From Bacteroidales bacterium (GTDB lineage Bacteria > Bacteroidota > Bacteroidia > Bacteroidales > Muribaculaceae), in assembly GCA_004552725.1 (NCBI GenBank), contig SFNM01000041.1, forward strand, positions 1 to 15,693: 15,693 nt of DNA, in the 5' to 3' direction. The notes beneath the pieces were generated by a model. It was given only the letters and a program-made list of their open reading frames with translations. It was not told the origin of the DNA and searched no databases. This document shows positions 1 to 6,806 of this stretch, in pieces. Each line of letters opens with the position of its first letter. Within the stretch, counting starts at the first letter, position 1. The translations under genes were made by a program, and so were the position numbers.

Positions 1-448
1 CGACAAACCAACACAGGTTATCGCGCATCACAACAGACACATCAGCATCAGAGTGTACATACGCGCCTTCAACCGATTTAAAGCCGGCCTCTTCCAACGA
101 GTTTTTCAACGCTCCTTCATCGAGAATGGAACTAACACAAACATTCGAATTACTACCGGAGTATCCTACTGCCAAAATCCAATCACTATCATAGCCGTCG
201 ATCGACAAAACTTTTTCAATCACATTTGAGAAATCCTCACTGAAGTCTTGGATGTCGGCCGGCAGTTCGCCATCTTTCACTTCCAACGACTCCTCAATAG
301 CATCAAGCGAGAAGAATACGGCCATTTTTGCATCATCTCCAATCAGTGAAGTAAGGTCTGAGGGAGTCTTGGTAGAACAGCCGAATGCAAGCAAAACGCA
401 AGCAACTACACACATATAGCCGGCTAAGGCGGTTAATTTCCGTTTCAT
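1..448 (-). CDS. Putative lipoprotein, N-terminal part (runs off left edge)
   Basis: An open minus-strand frame starts with ATG at 448-446 and stays open for 149 codons to the window edge, so the C-terminus is missing. The protein begins MKRKLTALAG, has a hydrophobic stretch at residues 6-22 and a lipobox-like LAFGC with Cys24, which indicates a type II signal peptide and a lipid anchor. The residues after the Cys are STKT, so the acidic surface-export signal of Bacteroidota is absent and it may face the periplasm. The mature part is acidic with alternating hydrophobic strands. The pattern (MAVFFSLDAIEESL near residue 42) vaguely recalls Bacteroidota DUF4836-like lipoproteins, but that is a weak impression. 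Function is unknown. It is divergent from the aminotransferase gene and has its own promoter motif at 498-505. Confidence 0.75.
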   Translation of the reverse strand, partial: MKRKLTALAGYMCVVACVLLAFGCSTKTPSDLTSLIGDDAKMAVFFSLDAIEESLEVKDGELPADIQDFSEDFSNVIEKVLSIDGYDSDWILAVGYSGSNSNVCVSSILDEGALKNSLEEAGFKSVEGAYVHSDADVSVVMRDNLCWFV

Positions 449-497
449 TTTTCTAATATTTTAGGGTTTTTCAGCCAAAAGCAGGTTTTTTACTTCG

Positions 498-505
498 CAA
501 AGATA
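498..505 (-). promoter_or_regulatory. -7 promoter element of the left lipoprotein gene
   Basis: Read on the minus strand this is TATCTTTG, an exact match to the Bacteroidota -7 consensus TAnnTTTG, 49 bases before the ATG at 448. The upstream -33 box is poor (TTAG-like rather than TTTG). It lies back to back with the plus-strand promoter at 548-555. Confidence 0.6.
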
Positions 506-521
506 CGAATTATTCGTGAAT

Positions 522-555
522 TTTGCTAATAATTCATTTTTTTTTATTAACTTTG
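522..555 (+). promoter_or_regulatory. Promoter of the aminotransferase gene
   Basis: TAACTTTG at 548-555 matches the TAnnTTTG -7 consensus of Bacteroidota, and TTTG at 522-525 could be the -33 box, although the 22-base spacing is slightly long. The leader to the ATG at 589 would be about 25 bases. Confidence 0.6.
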
Positions 556-588
556 CCGATACCTATCTAACATAATTCAAACTGTACT

Positions 589-1782
589 ATGGAATTCTTA
601 TCTCAAAGAGTAAATTCATTGGCCGTGTCGCAAACCCTGGCCATGTCGCAAAAAAGCACTGAGTTGCGCGCCCAAGGCGTGGACGTTATCAACCTGTCGG
701 TTGGCGAACCCGATTTCCACACCCCTAAACACATCAAAGACGCTGCTGCCCGTGCTATCGATGAGAATTTCACTTTCTACTCACCGGTGCCGGGCTATCT
801 GTCGCTCCGCAAAGCCATCTGCGAAAAACTCCGCAAAGAAAACAGGCTCACTTTCGCGCCCGAACAAATCGTAGTGTCGACCGGCGCCAAACAAGCCTTG
901 TGCAACGTAATCCTTTCCACCATCAACCCCGGCGACGAAGTTATCATCCCCACCCCGGCATGGGTTAGTTATGTGGAAATGGTGAAATTAGCCGAAGGCA
1001 TCACCGTCGACGTGCCCGCCGGCATCGACAATAACTTCAAAATCACCCCGGCGCAACTCGAAGCCGCCATCACCGAGCGCACTCGCATGATTTTACTGTG
1101 CTCGCCTTCGAACCCCACCGGCAGCGTTTATACCAAAGACGAACTCCAAGCGCTCGTAAACGTATTGGCTCGCCATCCTCAAATCATCGTCCTCAGCGAT
1201 GAAATCTACGAGCATATCAACTACACCGGTTCGTTCACCTCGCTCGGTTCTTTCCCCGAAATCGCCGACCGCACCGTCATCATCAACGGCGTGTCGAAAG
1301 CATACGCTATGACCGGATGGCGTATCGGCTATTGCGCCGCTCCTTTAGCCATCGCTAAAGCCTGCTCCAAACTCCAAGGCCAATACACCTCCGGCACTTG
1401 CTCCATCGCACAAAAAGCCGCTGAAGAAGCATACACCGGTCCGCAAGATTGCATAGCCGAAATGCGCGAAGCATTCCGTCGTCGCCGCGATTTGGTAGTG
1501 GAACTTGCCTCCAAAATCCCCGGCTTCAAAGTCAACGAACCCCAAGGCGCTTTCTACCTCTTCCCCGAAGTATCCGCGCTGATGGGCAAACGTTGCGGCG
1601 ACCGCGTAATCAACACCTCTGCCGACTTAGCCATGTACCTGTTGGAAGAAGGACACGTAGCAACTGTTGACGGCGGCGCTTTCTGCGCTCCCGGATACAT
1701 CCGCTTCAGTTACGCCACCTCCGACGACAACCTCCGCGAAGCCATGCGCCGCATTGCCGAAGCCGTCGCTCGCCTGCATTAA
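589..1782 (+). CDS. aspC: Pyridoxal-phosphate class I aminotransferase, aspartate aminotransferase-like
   Basis: This 397-residue protein is full length for the class I/II aminotransferase family (fold type I). It probably moves the amino group of aspartate to 2-oxoglutarate in the cytoplasm. Visible signatures are the N-terminal NLSVGEPDF, the SPSNPTGS loop around residue 175, the SDEIYEH segment that holds the cofactor-binding Asp and Tyr, NGVSKAYAMTGWRIGY with the Schiff-base lysine Lys237, and a C-terminal IRFSYA with the Arg that binds the substrate carboxylate. This is the aspartate aminotransferase Ib type of pattern. Prephenate or another substrate cannot be excluded from sequence alone. 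It has its own promoter, and the downstream spacer carries a strong hairpin before the transporter gene. No sign of damage. Confidence 0.93.
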   Translation: MEFLSQRVNSLAVSQTLAMSQKSTELRAQGVDVINLSVGEPDFHTPKHIKDAAARAIDENFTFYSPVPGYLSLRKAICEKLRKENRLTFAPEQIVVSTGAKQALCNVILSTINPGDEVIIPTPAWVSYVEMVKLAEGITVDVPAGIDNNFKITPAQLEAAITERTRMILLCSPSNPTGSVYTKDELQALVNVLARHPQIIVLSDEIYEHINYTGSFTSLGSFPEIADRTVIINGVSKAYAMTGWRIGYCAAPLAIAKACSKLQGQYTSGTCSIAQKAAEEAYTGPQDCIAEMREAFRRRRDLVVELASKIPGFKVNEPQGAFYLFPEVSALMGKRCGDRVINTSADLAMYLLEEGHVATVDGGAFCAPGYIRFSYATSDDNLREAMRRIAEAVARLH

Positions 1783-1799
1783 TCAACATAAACATATCT

Positions 1800-1836
1800 A
1801 CCGACCGAGAGCCTCAGCCCGTGGCTCTCGGTCGGT
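1800..1836 (+). terminator. Strong hairpin between aspC and the DMT gene
   Basis: CCGACCGAGAGCC (1801-1813) and GGCTCTCGGTCGG (1823-1835) form a perfect 13-bp stem with a 9-base loop, and A1800-T1836 adds one more pair. Only TTGCAATA follows, so the T-tract is weak. It ends 14 bases before the ATG of the next gene and could be the aspC terminator, an attenuator, or a leader structure of the transporter mRNA. Confidence 0.7.
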
Positions 1837-1850
1837 TGCAATACCACAAA

Positions 1851-2777
1851 ATGAGTCAACAAGTCAAAGGATATGCGCTCGGCGCAGTGGCTGCCGCCAC
1901 ATACGGCATGAACCCGCTTTTTGCGTTGCCACTCTACGGCATTGGCATGGAGGCGGATTCGGTGTTGCTGTTTCGCTACATCTTCGGCATCATCGCCTTG
2001 GCTGTGATGTTGAAAATGCGTGGCCACAATTTTGCCATTGAACGTCGCGACATCATACCATTGGCCGCATTGGGATTGCTGTTCTCGCTGTCGTCGCTCA
2101 CTCTTTTCGAGAGTTACAACTATATGGATGCCGGCATTGCCTCTACCATCCTTTTTGTATATCCACTGATGGTGGCCGGCATCATGGCTTGTTTATTCGG
2201 CGAGCGCATCACTTGGCTCACCGTGGTGTGCCTTGCCGGCGCTCTGGGAGGCATCGCTCTATTATACCAAGGCGACAGCGGCGCCATGCTTTCCCTCACC
2301 GGCACCGCTTTGGTACTCGCTTCCGCGTTATCATACGCCATCTATATCGTGGGTGTAAATCGTAGCCGTCTAAGCACTATGCCTACACTCAAAATCACAT
2401 TCTACGTACTTTTGTTCGGAAGCCTGCTGTTTGTGGTGCGCACAACTTGTCTGAGCGGAATACAAGTACCTCCGGCCGAGAAATGGTATATGTGGGGATG
2501 CTTGCTCGCCCTCGGCCTACTGCCCACAGCCGTATCGCTAATTTGCACCACTGCCGCCATCCAGTACGTAGGCTCCACGCCCACCGCCATTCTCGGCGCG
2601 CTCGAACCGGCCACCGCAGTACTCTTCGGAGTGACCATCTTCGGCGAAGCCCTCACCCTGCGCTTAGCCATAGGCCTACTGCTCATAATCGGTGCCGTGA
2701 CGCTAATGGTAGCCGCCCCCGGCCTGCCACCACTGCTGATGCGCCTCCGCAAAATGTTCCCCCGCCACCGGCGGTAA
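1851..2777 (+). CDS. EamA/DMT-superfamily transporter
   Basis: The 308-residue inner-membrane protein has about ten hydrophobic segments arranged as two EamA repeats of five helices, the standard size and layout of the drug/metabolite transporter superfamily (RhaT/YdcZ-like). The end of each repeat is recognisable: YNYMDAGIASTILFVYPLM near residue 95 in the first half and YVGSTPTAILGALEPATAV near residue 245 in the second, both typical positions of the conserved Ser/Thr-Pro helix. The substrate is unknown; amino acids, nucleotide precursors or other metabolites are usual for the family. I chose the ATG at 1851 over an in-frame GTG at 1821 because the GTG lies inside the hairpin at 1800-1836. 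No separate promoter motif is evident, so it may be read through from aspC. Confidence 0.88.
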   Translation: MSQQVKGYALGAVAAATYGMNPLFALPLYGIGMEADSVLLFRYIFGIIALAVMLKMRGHNFAIERRDIIPLAALGLLFSLSSLTLFESYNYMDAGIASTILFVYPLMVAGIMACLFGERITWLTVVCLAGALGGIALLYQGDSGAMLSLTGTALVLASALSYAIYIVGVNRSRLSTMPTLKITFYVLLFGSLLFVVRTTCLSGIQVPPAEKWYMWGCLLALGLLPTAVSLICTTAAIQYVGSTPTAILGALEPATAVLFGVTIFGEALTLRLAIGLLLIIGAVTLMVAAPGLPPLLMRLRKMFPRHRR

Positions 2778-2844
2778 GCCCTTCTCAACAATCTAATTTC
2801 AGCCGCGACGGCAAGGTAAATGTTAAAATTCGAGGCAAAAATAT

Positions 2845-2896
2845 CTTTTATTTGTCTGCGAACGACCTTTTTTATGCCTTCGCAGACAAATAAAAG
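2845..2896. repeat. Perfect 18-bp inverted repeat, 16-base loop
   Basis: The left arm CTTTTATTTGTCTGCGAA (2845-2862) is the exact reverse complement of the right arm 2879-2896. The loop at 2863-2878 contains a run of six T. The structure lies 68 bases after the transporter stop and 260 bases before the operon promoter. It may end the transporter transcript in either direction, but the lack of a GC-rich stem is unusual for an intrinsic terminator, so a mobile palindromic repeat is an alternative. Confidence 0.75.
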
Positions 2897-3133
2897 GCGT
2901 TTCTAAAAGCACATAAAAGCCAATATCCTAAATATCAATAGGTTATCCGCCGGAATAAGATATTTGAAACGATAATAGTATATTTATCATGCTTTCAACC
3001 CAACTTGTTCATATTTAAATTATGTTAATTCATAAATCTCAGCTCATTCTATCGTTTTGGATAATATGTTTACGTTATACGTTAAATAAATCATTTAGTG
3101 CATCATCTGTGAATGATGATTGCTGACGGGATG

Positions 3134-3164
3134 TTGCGCGTTTGAAAAAAATTTGCTAACTTTG
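3134..3164 (+). promoter_or_regulatory. Promoter of the inositol-lipid operon
   Basis: TAACTTTG at 3157-3164 matches the Bacteroidota -7 consensus and TTG at 3134-3136 lies 20 bases upstream at the -33 position. Transcription would start near 3170, giving a leader of about 50 bases to the first gene. This is the only good promoter before the seven packed genes that follow. Confidence 0.7.
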
Positions 3165-3224
3165 CAGTTTGATAGGAGGGCATTTTGTTGTTTCTCCGCT
3201 TTTTGACTTTAAGTAATACCGATA

Positions 3225-4088
3225 ATGGCTCAAATTAAAATAGCCGGCATCATGCGTGCCGGAGCCTTCTCTCCCAACCACATAGGCAATGATGCCGCCA
3301 TCCTCAACATGGTGGCCGAGCAATTGCGCAAACGTAGTTGCGAGGTCAACATATACTCTGAGGAACAGTTCCTCTCCGGCGCTGTCAGCGAGAATATCAT
3401 CCTCAGTATGTGCCGCGAACGCGAGTCCTACCTACGCCTTCAACAACTTGAAGACAACGGCGCTTTGGTTATCAACTCGGGCTACGGCGTGGAAAACTGC
3501 GTACGCGAGCGCCTCACTCGCATCATGATGAGCCGCTCTATTCCATACCCCGACTCGCTGATTGTCGACACCGACGAAGTGGTGAAAAACAAACTTGCCG
3601 ACGCCGGCATCTCCGCTTGCTGGATTAAGCGCGGCGAAAGCCACACCAAGCACCACGAAGACGTGACATACGCTCGCCACCCACAAGAAGCACAAGAAAT
3701 GCTCCAAGAATTTTTCCTTCGAGGCATCAAACGCGCTGTAATCAACCGCCACCAACCGGGCGACTTGGTTAAATTCTATGGTGTGCGCGGCACATCGTTC
3801 TTCCATTGGTTCTATCCCTTCGACAACGACCATTCCAAATATGGCAAAGAAGCCATCAATGGTCCAAGCCACAATTTACCATTCAATGTCGAAAGTCTCA
3901 AAGCCGACTGCGCCAAAGCCGCCGATATTCTCGACGTGCAAGTGTATGGAGGCGACTGCATTGTAGCCGAAGACGGCACTTACAAAATCATCGACTTCAA
4001 CGACTGGCCCTCATTTGCACCCTGTCGCGCCGAAGCAGCCATCGTTATCGCTCGAATGGTTATGAACCAAATCAAAAATCGCCGCTAA
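3225..4088 (+). CDS. ATP-grasp-like protein, first gene of the inositol-lipid operon
   Basis: I cannot name this 287-residue protein, but its layout is that of an ATP-grasp enzyme. It has an N-terminal alpha/beta pre-grasp region (AGIMRAG... residues 7-90), a WIK segment with Lys135 where the family binds ATP phosphate, INRHQPGDLVKFYGV near residue 175 matching the family's strand-turn-strand with a conserved Lys, and VYGGDCIV followed by IIDFNDWPSF (Asp257, Asn259, Pro262) at the C-terminus. D-x-N-x2-P is the metal-binding signature seen in RimK and in inositol 1,3,4-trisphosphate 5/6-kinases. There is no signal peptide, so it is probably cytoplasmic. The stop is one base before the pgpA start, so the two are co-translated. 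By context it may phosphorylate inositol or a lipid head group, or ligate an amino acid; this is inference. Confidence 0.75.
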   Translation: MAQIKIAGIMRAGAFSPNHIGNDAAILNMVAEQLRKRSCEVNIYSEEQFLSGAVSENIILSMCRERESYLRLQQLEDNGALVINSGYGVENCVRERLTRIMMSRSIPYPDSLIVDTDEVVKNKLADAGISACWIKRGESHTKHHEDVTYARHPQEAQEMLQEFFLRGIKRAVINRHQPGDLVKFYGVRGTSFFHWFYPFDNDHSKYGKEAINGPSHNLPFNVESLKADCAKAADILDVQVYGGDCIVAEDGTYKIIDFNDWPSFAPCRAEAAIVIARMVMNQIKNRR

Positions 4089-4089
4089 C

Positions 4090-4608
4090 ATGACTGCTAA
4101 CAACCAACATTTTCCTATCATTCCGCGGCTGATTGCCACCTCGTTCGGTTGCGGATACTGGCCCTGGGGACCCGGCACCATGGGTGCCATTGGCGGTGTA
4201 GCCGTTTGGCTTGCAGCGCTTTTCTTTTGCCAAACAGCGCTCTCCTTGCTAATCACCACTCTCGTTCTCATCATTATTTTCACGATTTTAGGCGTTTGGT
4301 CGGCTTCAATTGCTGAAAATTATTGGGGACCCGATCCATCACGAGTTGTTATGGACGAAACCGTGGGACAATGGATCAACATGCTACCCTTAGCCATATT
4401 TGCCGGAAAGCCTGACGTATGGAGCAATTCTGCAATGTGGGTTGCCACATCCGCTTCGCTCATCCTTTTCCGTTTCTTCGATATTGTTAAACCAATGGGT
4501 GTACGCGCGTGCGAAAAACTGCCTCGCGGCTATGGCATTATGGCCGACGATATTCTTGCAGGCATTTACGGCGCTATTATCCTACAAATTTTGCTTATGC
4601 TAATATGA
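4090..4608 (+). CDS. pgpA: PgpA-type lipid phosphatase
   Basis: The 172-residue membrane protein carries the full signature of the phosphatidylglycerophosphatase A family: GCGYWPWGPGTMGA near residue 20, VVMDETVGQWI with Asp89 and Glu90, FRFFDIVKPMGV near residue 137, and GIMADDILAGI near residue 155. These acidic residues bind Mg2+ in the family, which removes a terminal phosphate from a phosphatidyl head group. About four hydrophobic segments are visible. Inside an inositol-lipid operon the natural substrate may be phosphatidylinositol phosphate, giving phosphatidylinositol. The sequence cannot separate this from the classical substrate phosphatidylglycerol phosphate. The start lies one base after the upstream stop, and its stop overlaps the gtrA-like ATG in ATGA. 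Confidence 0.92.
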   Translation: MTANNQHFPIIPRLIATSFGCGYWPWGPGTMGAIGGVAVWLAALFFCQTALSLLITTLVLIIIFTILGVWSASIAENYWGPDPSRVVMDETVGQWINMLPLAIFAGKPDVWSNSAMWVATSASLILFRFFDIVKPMGVRACEKLPRGYGIMADDILAGIYGAIILQILLMLI

Positions 4609-5168
4609 AGACACCCAAATCATTATCCAAAATAGGCAATAAAGTAGTGAACGGCGGCGGATGGTTCACATTCATCCGCTCTTCAATCTCGTCGCAAATT
4701 GCTTCGTGGATTGATATGGGCACCTCGTTTGTGTTCTTCGCATTCGTGTTTGCCGCGCTCGACCCATTCTATCGCTCCAACCTCTCAGTGGCCGTTGGCG
4801 CTGTCGTTGGCGGCATTGTCAACTGCTGTATCAACTACCGCTTTACCTTCCATGCTAAAGGTCAATCGGTGCAAGCCGTAGCCGTAAAATATTTCATGGT
4901 ATGGGTTGGTTCATTATTATTAAATATGTATGGCACTACAGGCGTTGCCACCCTCCTCAGCAAATGGGATTGGCTCCTGTCGATTGGCTTCAAGCCCGAC
5001 GGCATTTTCGCAGCCGCTCGCTTGTTCGCCTCTTTGGTCGTGTCGTTGGCATGGAACTTCGTGCTCCAACGCAATTTCGTGTATCGACCCTCGAATTTCG
5101 ACAAATACGCTATCACTTTTGTAAACTTCTTCATTCCAAAACATCGTAAACAGTCTGAAAATCATTAA
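4605..5168 (+). CDS. GtrA-family membrane protein
   Basis: The 187-residue protein has four hydrophobic segments (roughly residues 35-57, 62-85, 100-125 and 135-160) and the GtrA family pattern, with NYRFTFHA after helix two and AWNFVLQRNFVYR after helix four. GtrA proteins are proposed to move polyprenyl-phosphate-linked sugars across the inner membrane or to assist glycosyltransferases. The soluble N-terminus of about 30 residues and the basic C-terminal tail are longer than in minimal GtrA proteins. I chose the ATG at 4605, which overlaps the pgpA stop by four bases, because an open frame further upstream (to 4509) only shadows pgpA. In this operon it may flip an inositol lipid or a sugar donor that decorates it; this is inference. 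Confidence 0.85.
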   Translation: MKTPKSLSKIGNKVVNGGGWFTFIRSSISSQIASWIDMGTSFVFFAFVFAALDPFYRSNLSVAVGAVVGGIVNCCINYRFTFHAKGQSVQAVAVKYFMVWVGSLLLNMYGTTGVATLLSKWDWLLSIGFKPDGIFAAARLFASLVVSLAWNFVLQRNFVYRPSNFDKYAITFVNFFIPKHRKQSENH

Positions 5169-5171
5169 TAT

Positions 5172-5855
5172 ATGGCAACACAAAGCACTTTCAAAAAATG
5201 CCGCGACGGTTTGCAGCAAGCCATCTATGCCGTCATCAATCCTTTTGTACACTTCATGATTCGCATCGGAATCACACCTAATATCGTCACCACTATCGGT
5301 CTGCTCGGCAACCTTGCCGCCGCTGTGATTTTTGGCTATGCCGGTTACATCTGTACCGATGGCCAATTCTCCCAATGGTGGCTCATCACCCTTGCCGGCG
5401 CAGTAATCATCTTGTTCTCATTGTTTGATATGCTCGACGGACAAGTGGCTCGTCTTGGCAACATGGTCAGCCGCTTCGGTGCACTTTACGACTCCGTGCT
5501 CGACCGCTATTGCGAATTGTTCACCGTCGGTGGCATCGCATATTTTATGTTTGCCTCGGGCTACAAAATCTCCGCCTTCATCGCTTTCTTGGCCATGGTC
5601 GGCTCGGTAATGGTGAGTTACGTTCGTGCTCGCGCCGAAGGCCTCGATATTGAATGTAAAGTAGGATTTATGCAACGTCCCGAACGAGTGGTCGTTACTT
5701 CCGTGGCCGCTCTCGCTGCCGGTATCTGCGGCCAATGCGAAGTGTCGTTCGACCCCATGTATATCCTCACCACCGCGATGACCATTATCGCCGTATTTGC
5801 CAATATCACAGCATTTGCCCGCGTGGCCCACTGCAAACGCGAACTAACTAAATGA
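5172..5855 (+). CDS. CDP-alcohol phosphatidyltransferase, probable phosphatidylinositol phosphate synthase
   Basis: This 227-residue integral membrane enzyme probably joins CDP-diacylglycerol to inositol phosphate, giving phosphatidylinositol phosphate and CMP. The complete catalytic signature is visible: Asp86, Asp89-Gly90, Ala-Arg at 93-94, Gly103, Asp107 and Asp111, with the exact canonical spacings. Downstream, SYVRARAEGL (from residue 149) and MQRPERVVV (Arg169, Arg172) closely resemble the matching stretch I remember in mycobacterial phosphatidylinositol phosphate synthase (SYIKARAE... ERPERLII), where basic residues hold the inositol phosphate. That is why I assign this paralogue, rather than the second one, to this step. 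About six membrane helices are predicted. It starts three bases after the gtrA-like stop and overlaps the next gene by four bases (ATGA). Confidence 0.88.
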   Translation: MATQSTFKKCRDGLQQAIYAVINPFVHFMIRIGITPNIVTTIGLLGNLAAAVIFGYAGYICTDGQFSQWWLITLAGAVIILFSLFDMLDGQVARLGNMVSRFGALYDSVLDRYCELFTVGGIAYFMFASGYKISAFIAFLAMVGSVMVSYVRARAEGLDIECKVGFMQRPERVVVTSVAALAAGICGQCEVSFDPMYILTTAMTIIAVFANITAFARVAHCKRELTK

Positions 5856-6790
5856 AGCAGCCACTATTCCCCGCTCATCCTTTAAGCCACAATCTTTGGA
5901 TTGTGCTTGGCTTGGTGGTGTGGCTCTCTGTCACAGCTTGGGGTATCGGGTTTCGACCGGAGCACACCTTCTTGGGCATCCTTATCGCCGCTATGTTTGC
6001 CGCCACGAACTCTACACGCCGACTGGTGGTAGCCTTGTTGCCGTTCTTCATCTTCGGCATCAGTTACGATTGGATGAACCTGTTACCCAACTACGAAGTC
6101 AACCCCGTAGACATTCGCGGCCTATATGAGAATGAAAAATCCCTATTCGGCATCTCCACTGCAGCCGGAATAGTTACCCCCAACGAATTCTTTGCCGTCC
6201 ACAATTGTCCTACTATGGATTTCTTGGCCGGTTTTTTCTACCTTTGCTGGGTGCCGGTGCCTATCCTATTCGGAATTTACCTATATTTCAATGGTCAACG
6301 TAGCGAATACCTCCATTTTGCTATCGTTTTCCTGCTGGTCAACCTCCTCGGCTTCGCCGGATACTACATTCACCCGGCCGCACCGCCATGGTATGTAGCA
6401 TCACACGGCTTCGACTTCATTGCCGGTACACACGGCGAGACTGCCGGACTCGGACGCTTTGACTCCATGACCGGCCTATCAATTTTCAACGGACTATACG
6501 CTCGCAATGCCAACGTGTTCGCCGCCATGCCTTCGCTCCACTCGGCCTACATGCTCATAGCGTTCTTCTACACCTTGCGCGCTCGCACTCCTATGTGGAT
6601 AAAAATCACCGCAGCCGTAATATGCCTCGGCATCTGGTTCACAGCAGTCTATTCGTCGCACCACTACATCCTCGACGTACTGGGCGGCATCGGCGTCACC
6701 ATCCTCGGCTACCTGCTGTTTGAATACGGCCTGATGCGCATCCCCGCCTTCGGTCGCTTTATCAACCGCTACACCAATTACATCAGCTAA
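5852..6790 (+). CDS. AUR1-like PAP2 protein, probable inositol phosphorylceramide synthase
   Basis: The 312-residue membrane protein belongs to the PAP2 phosphatase/phosphotransferase superfamily, in the branch that holds yeast AUR1. Visible motifs are YYIHPAAPPWYV near residue 171, AAMPSLHSAY with His230, and SSHHYILDVLGG with His271 and Asp275. In this family the His-His-Asp set forms the covalent phospho-enzyme and relays protons. The LHS variant of the second motif (not the GH of ordinary PAP2 phosphatases) and the HYxxD spacing fit AUR1. About six hydrophobic segments are present. The likely reaction moves phosphoinositol from phosphatidylinositol to dihydroceramide; the active site would face the periplasm. 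It overlaps the upstream gene by four bases and is 16 bases from the next. Ceramide synthesis genes are not in the window. Confidence 0.87.
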   Translation: MKQPLFPAHPLSHNLWIVLGLVVWLSVTAWGIGFRPEHTFLGILIAAMFAATNSTRRLVVALLPFFIFGISYDWMNLLPNYEVNPVDIRGLYENEKSLFGISTAAGIVTPNEFFAVHNCPTMDFLAGFFYLCWVPVPILFGIYLYFNGQRSEYLHFAIVFLLVNLLGFAGYYIHPAAPPWYVASHGFDFIAGTHGETAGLGRFDSMTGLSIFNGLYARNANVFAAMPSLHSAYMLIAFFYTLRARTPMWIKITAAVICLGIWFTAVYSSHHYILDVLGGIGVTILGYLLFEYGLMRIPAFGRFINRYTNYIS

Positions 6791-6806
6791 CTCTCTCCAT
6801 ATCAAT

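Larger units (their letters stand above)
2778..3224. other. 447-bp AT-rich intergenic spacer
   Basis: No supportable gene is present. The stretch holds a long inverted repeat at 2845-2896, a tandem heptamer TACGTTA at 3071-3077 and 3078-3084, a small ATCATC/GATGAT inverted repeat near 3102-3120, and the promoter of the inositol-lipid operon at 3134-3164. The leader from that promoter to the ATG at 3225 would be about 50 bases. Confidence 0.7.

Noticed and set aside
3022..3126. 34-codon ORF in the spacer before the operon
   Set aside because: No ribosome site, no promoter motif in front of it, AT-rich codons without bias, and it sits just before the operon promoter. Probably chance.
4509..4604. 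Upstream extension of the GtrA-like gene by 32 codons
   Set aside because: It lies wholly inside pgpA in another frame, and the ATG at 4605 overlaps the pgpA stop in a standard ATGA coupling. The added residues do not resemble GtrA.
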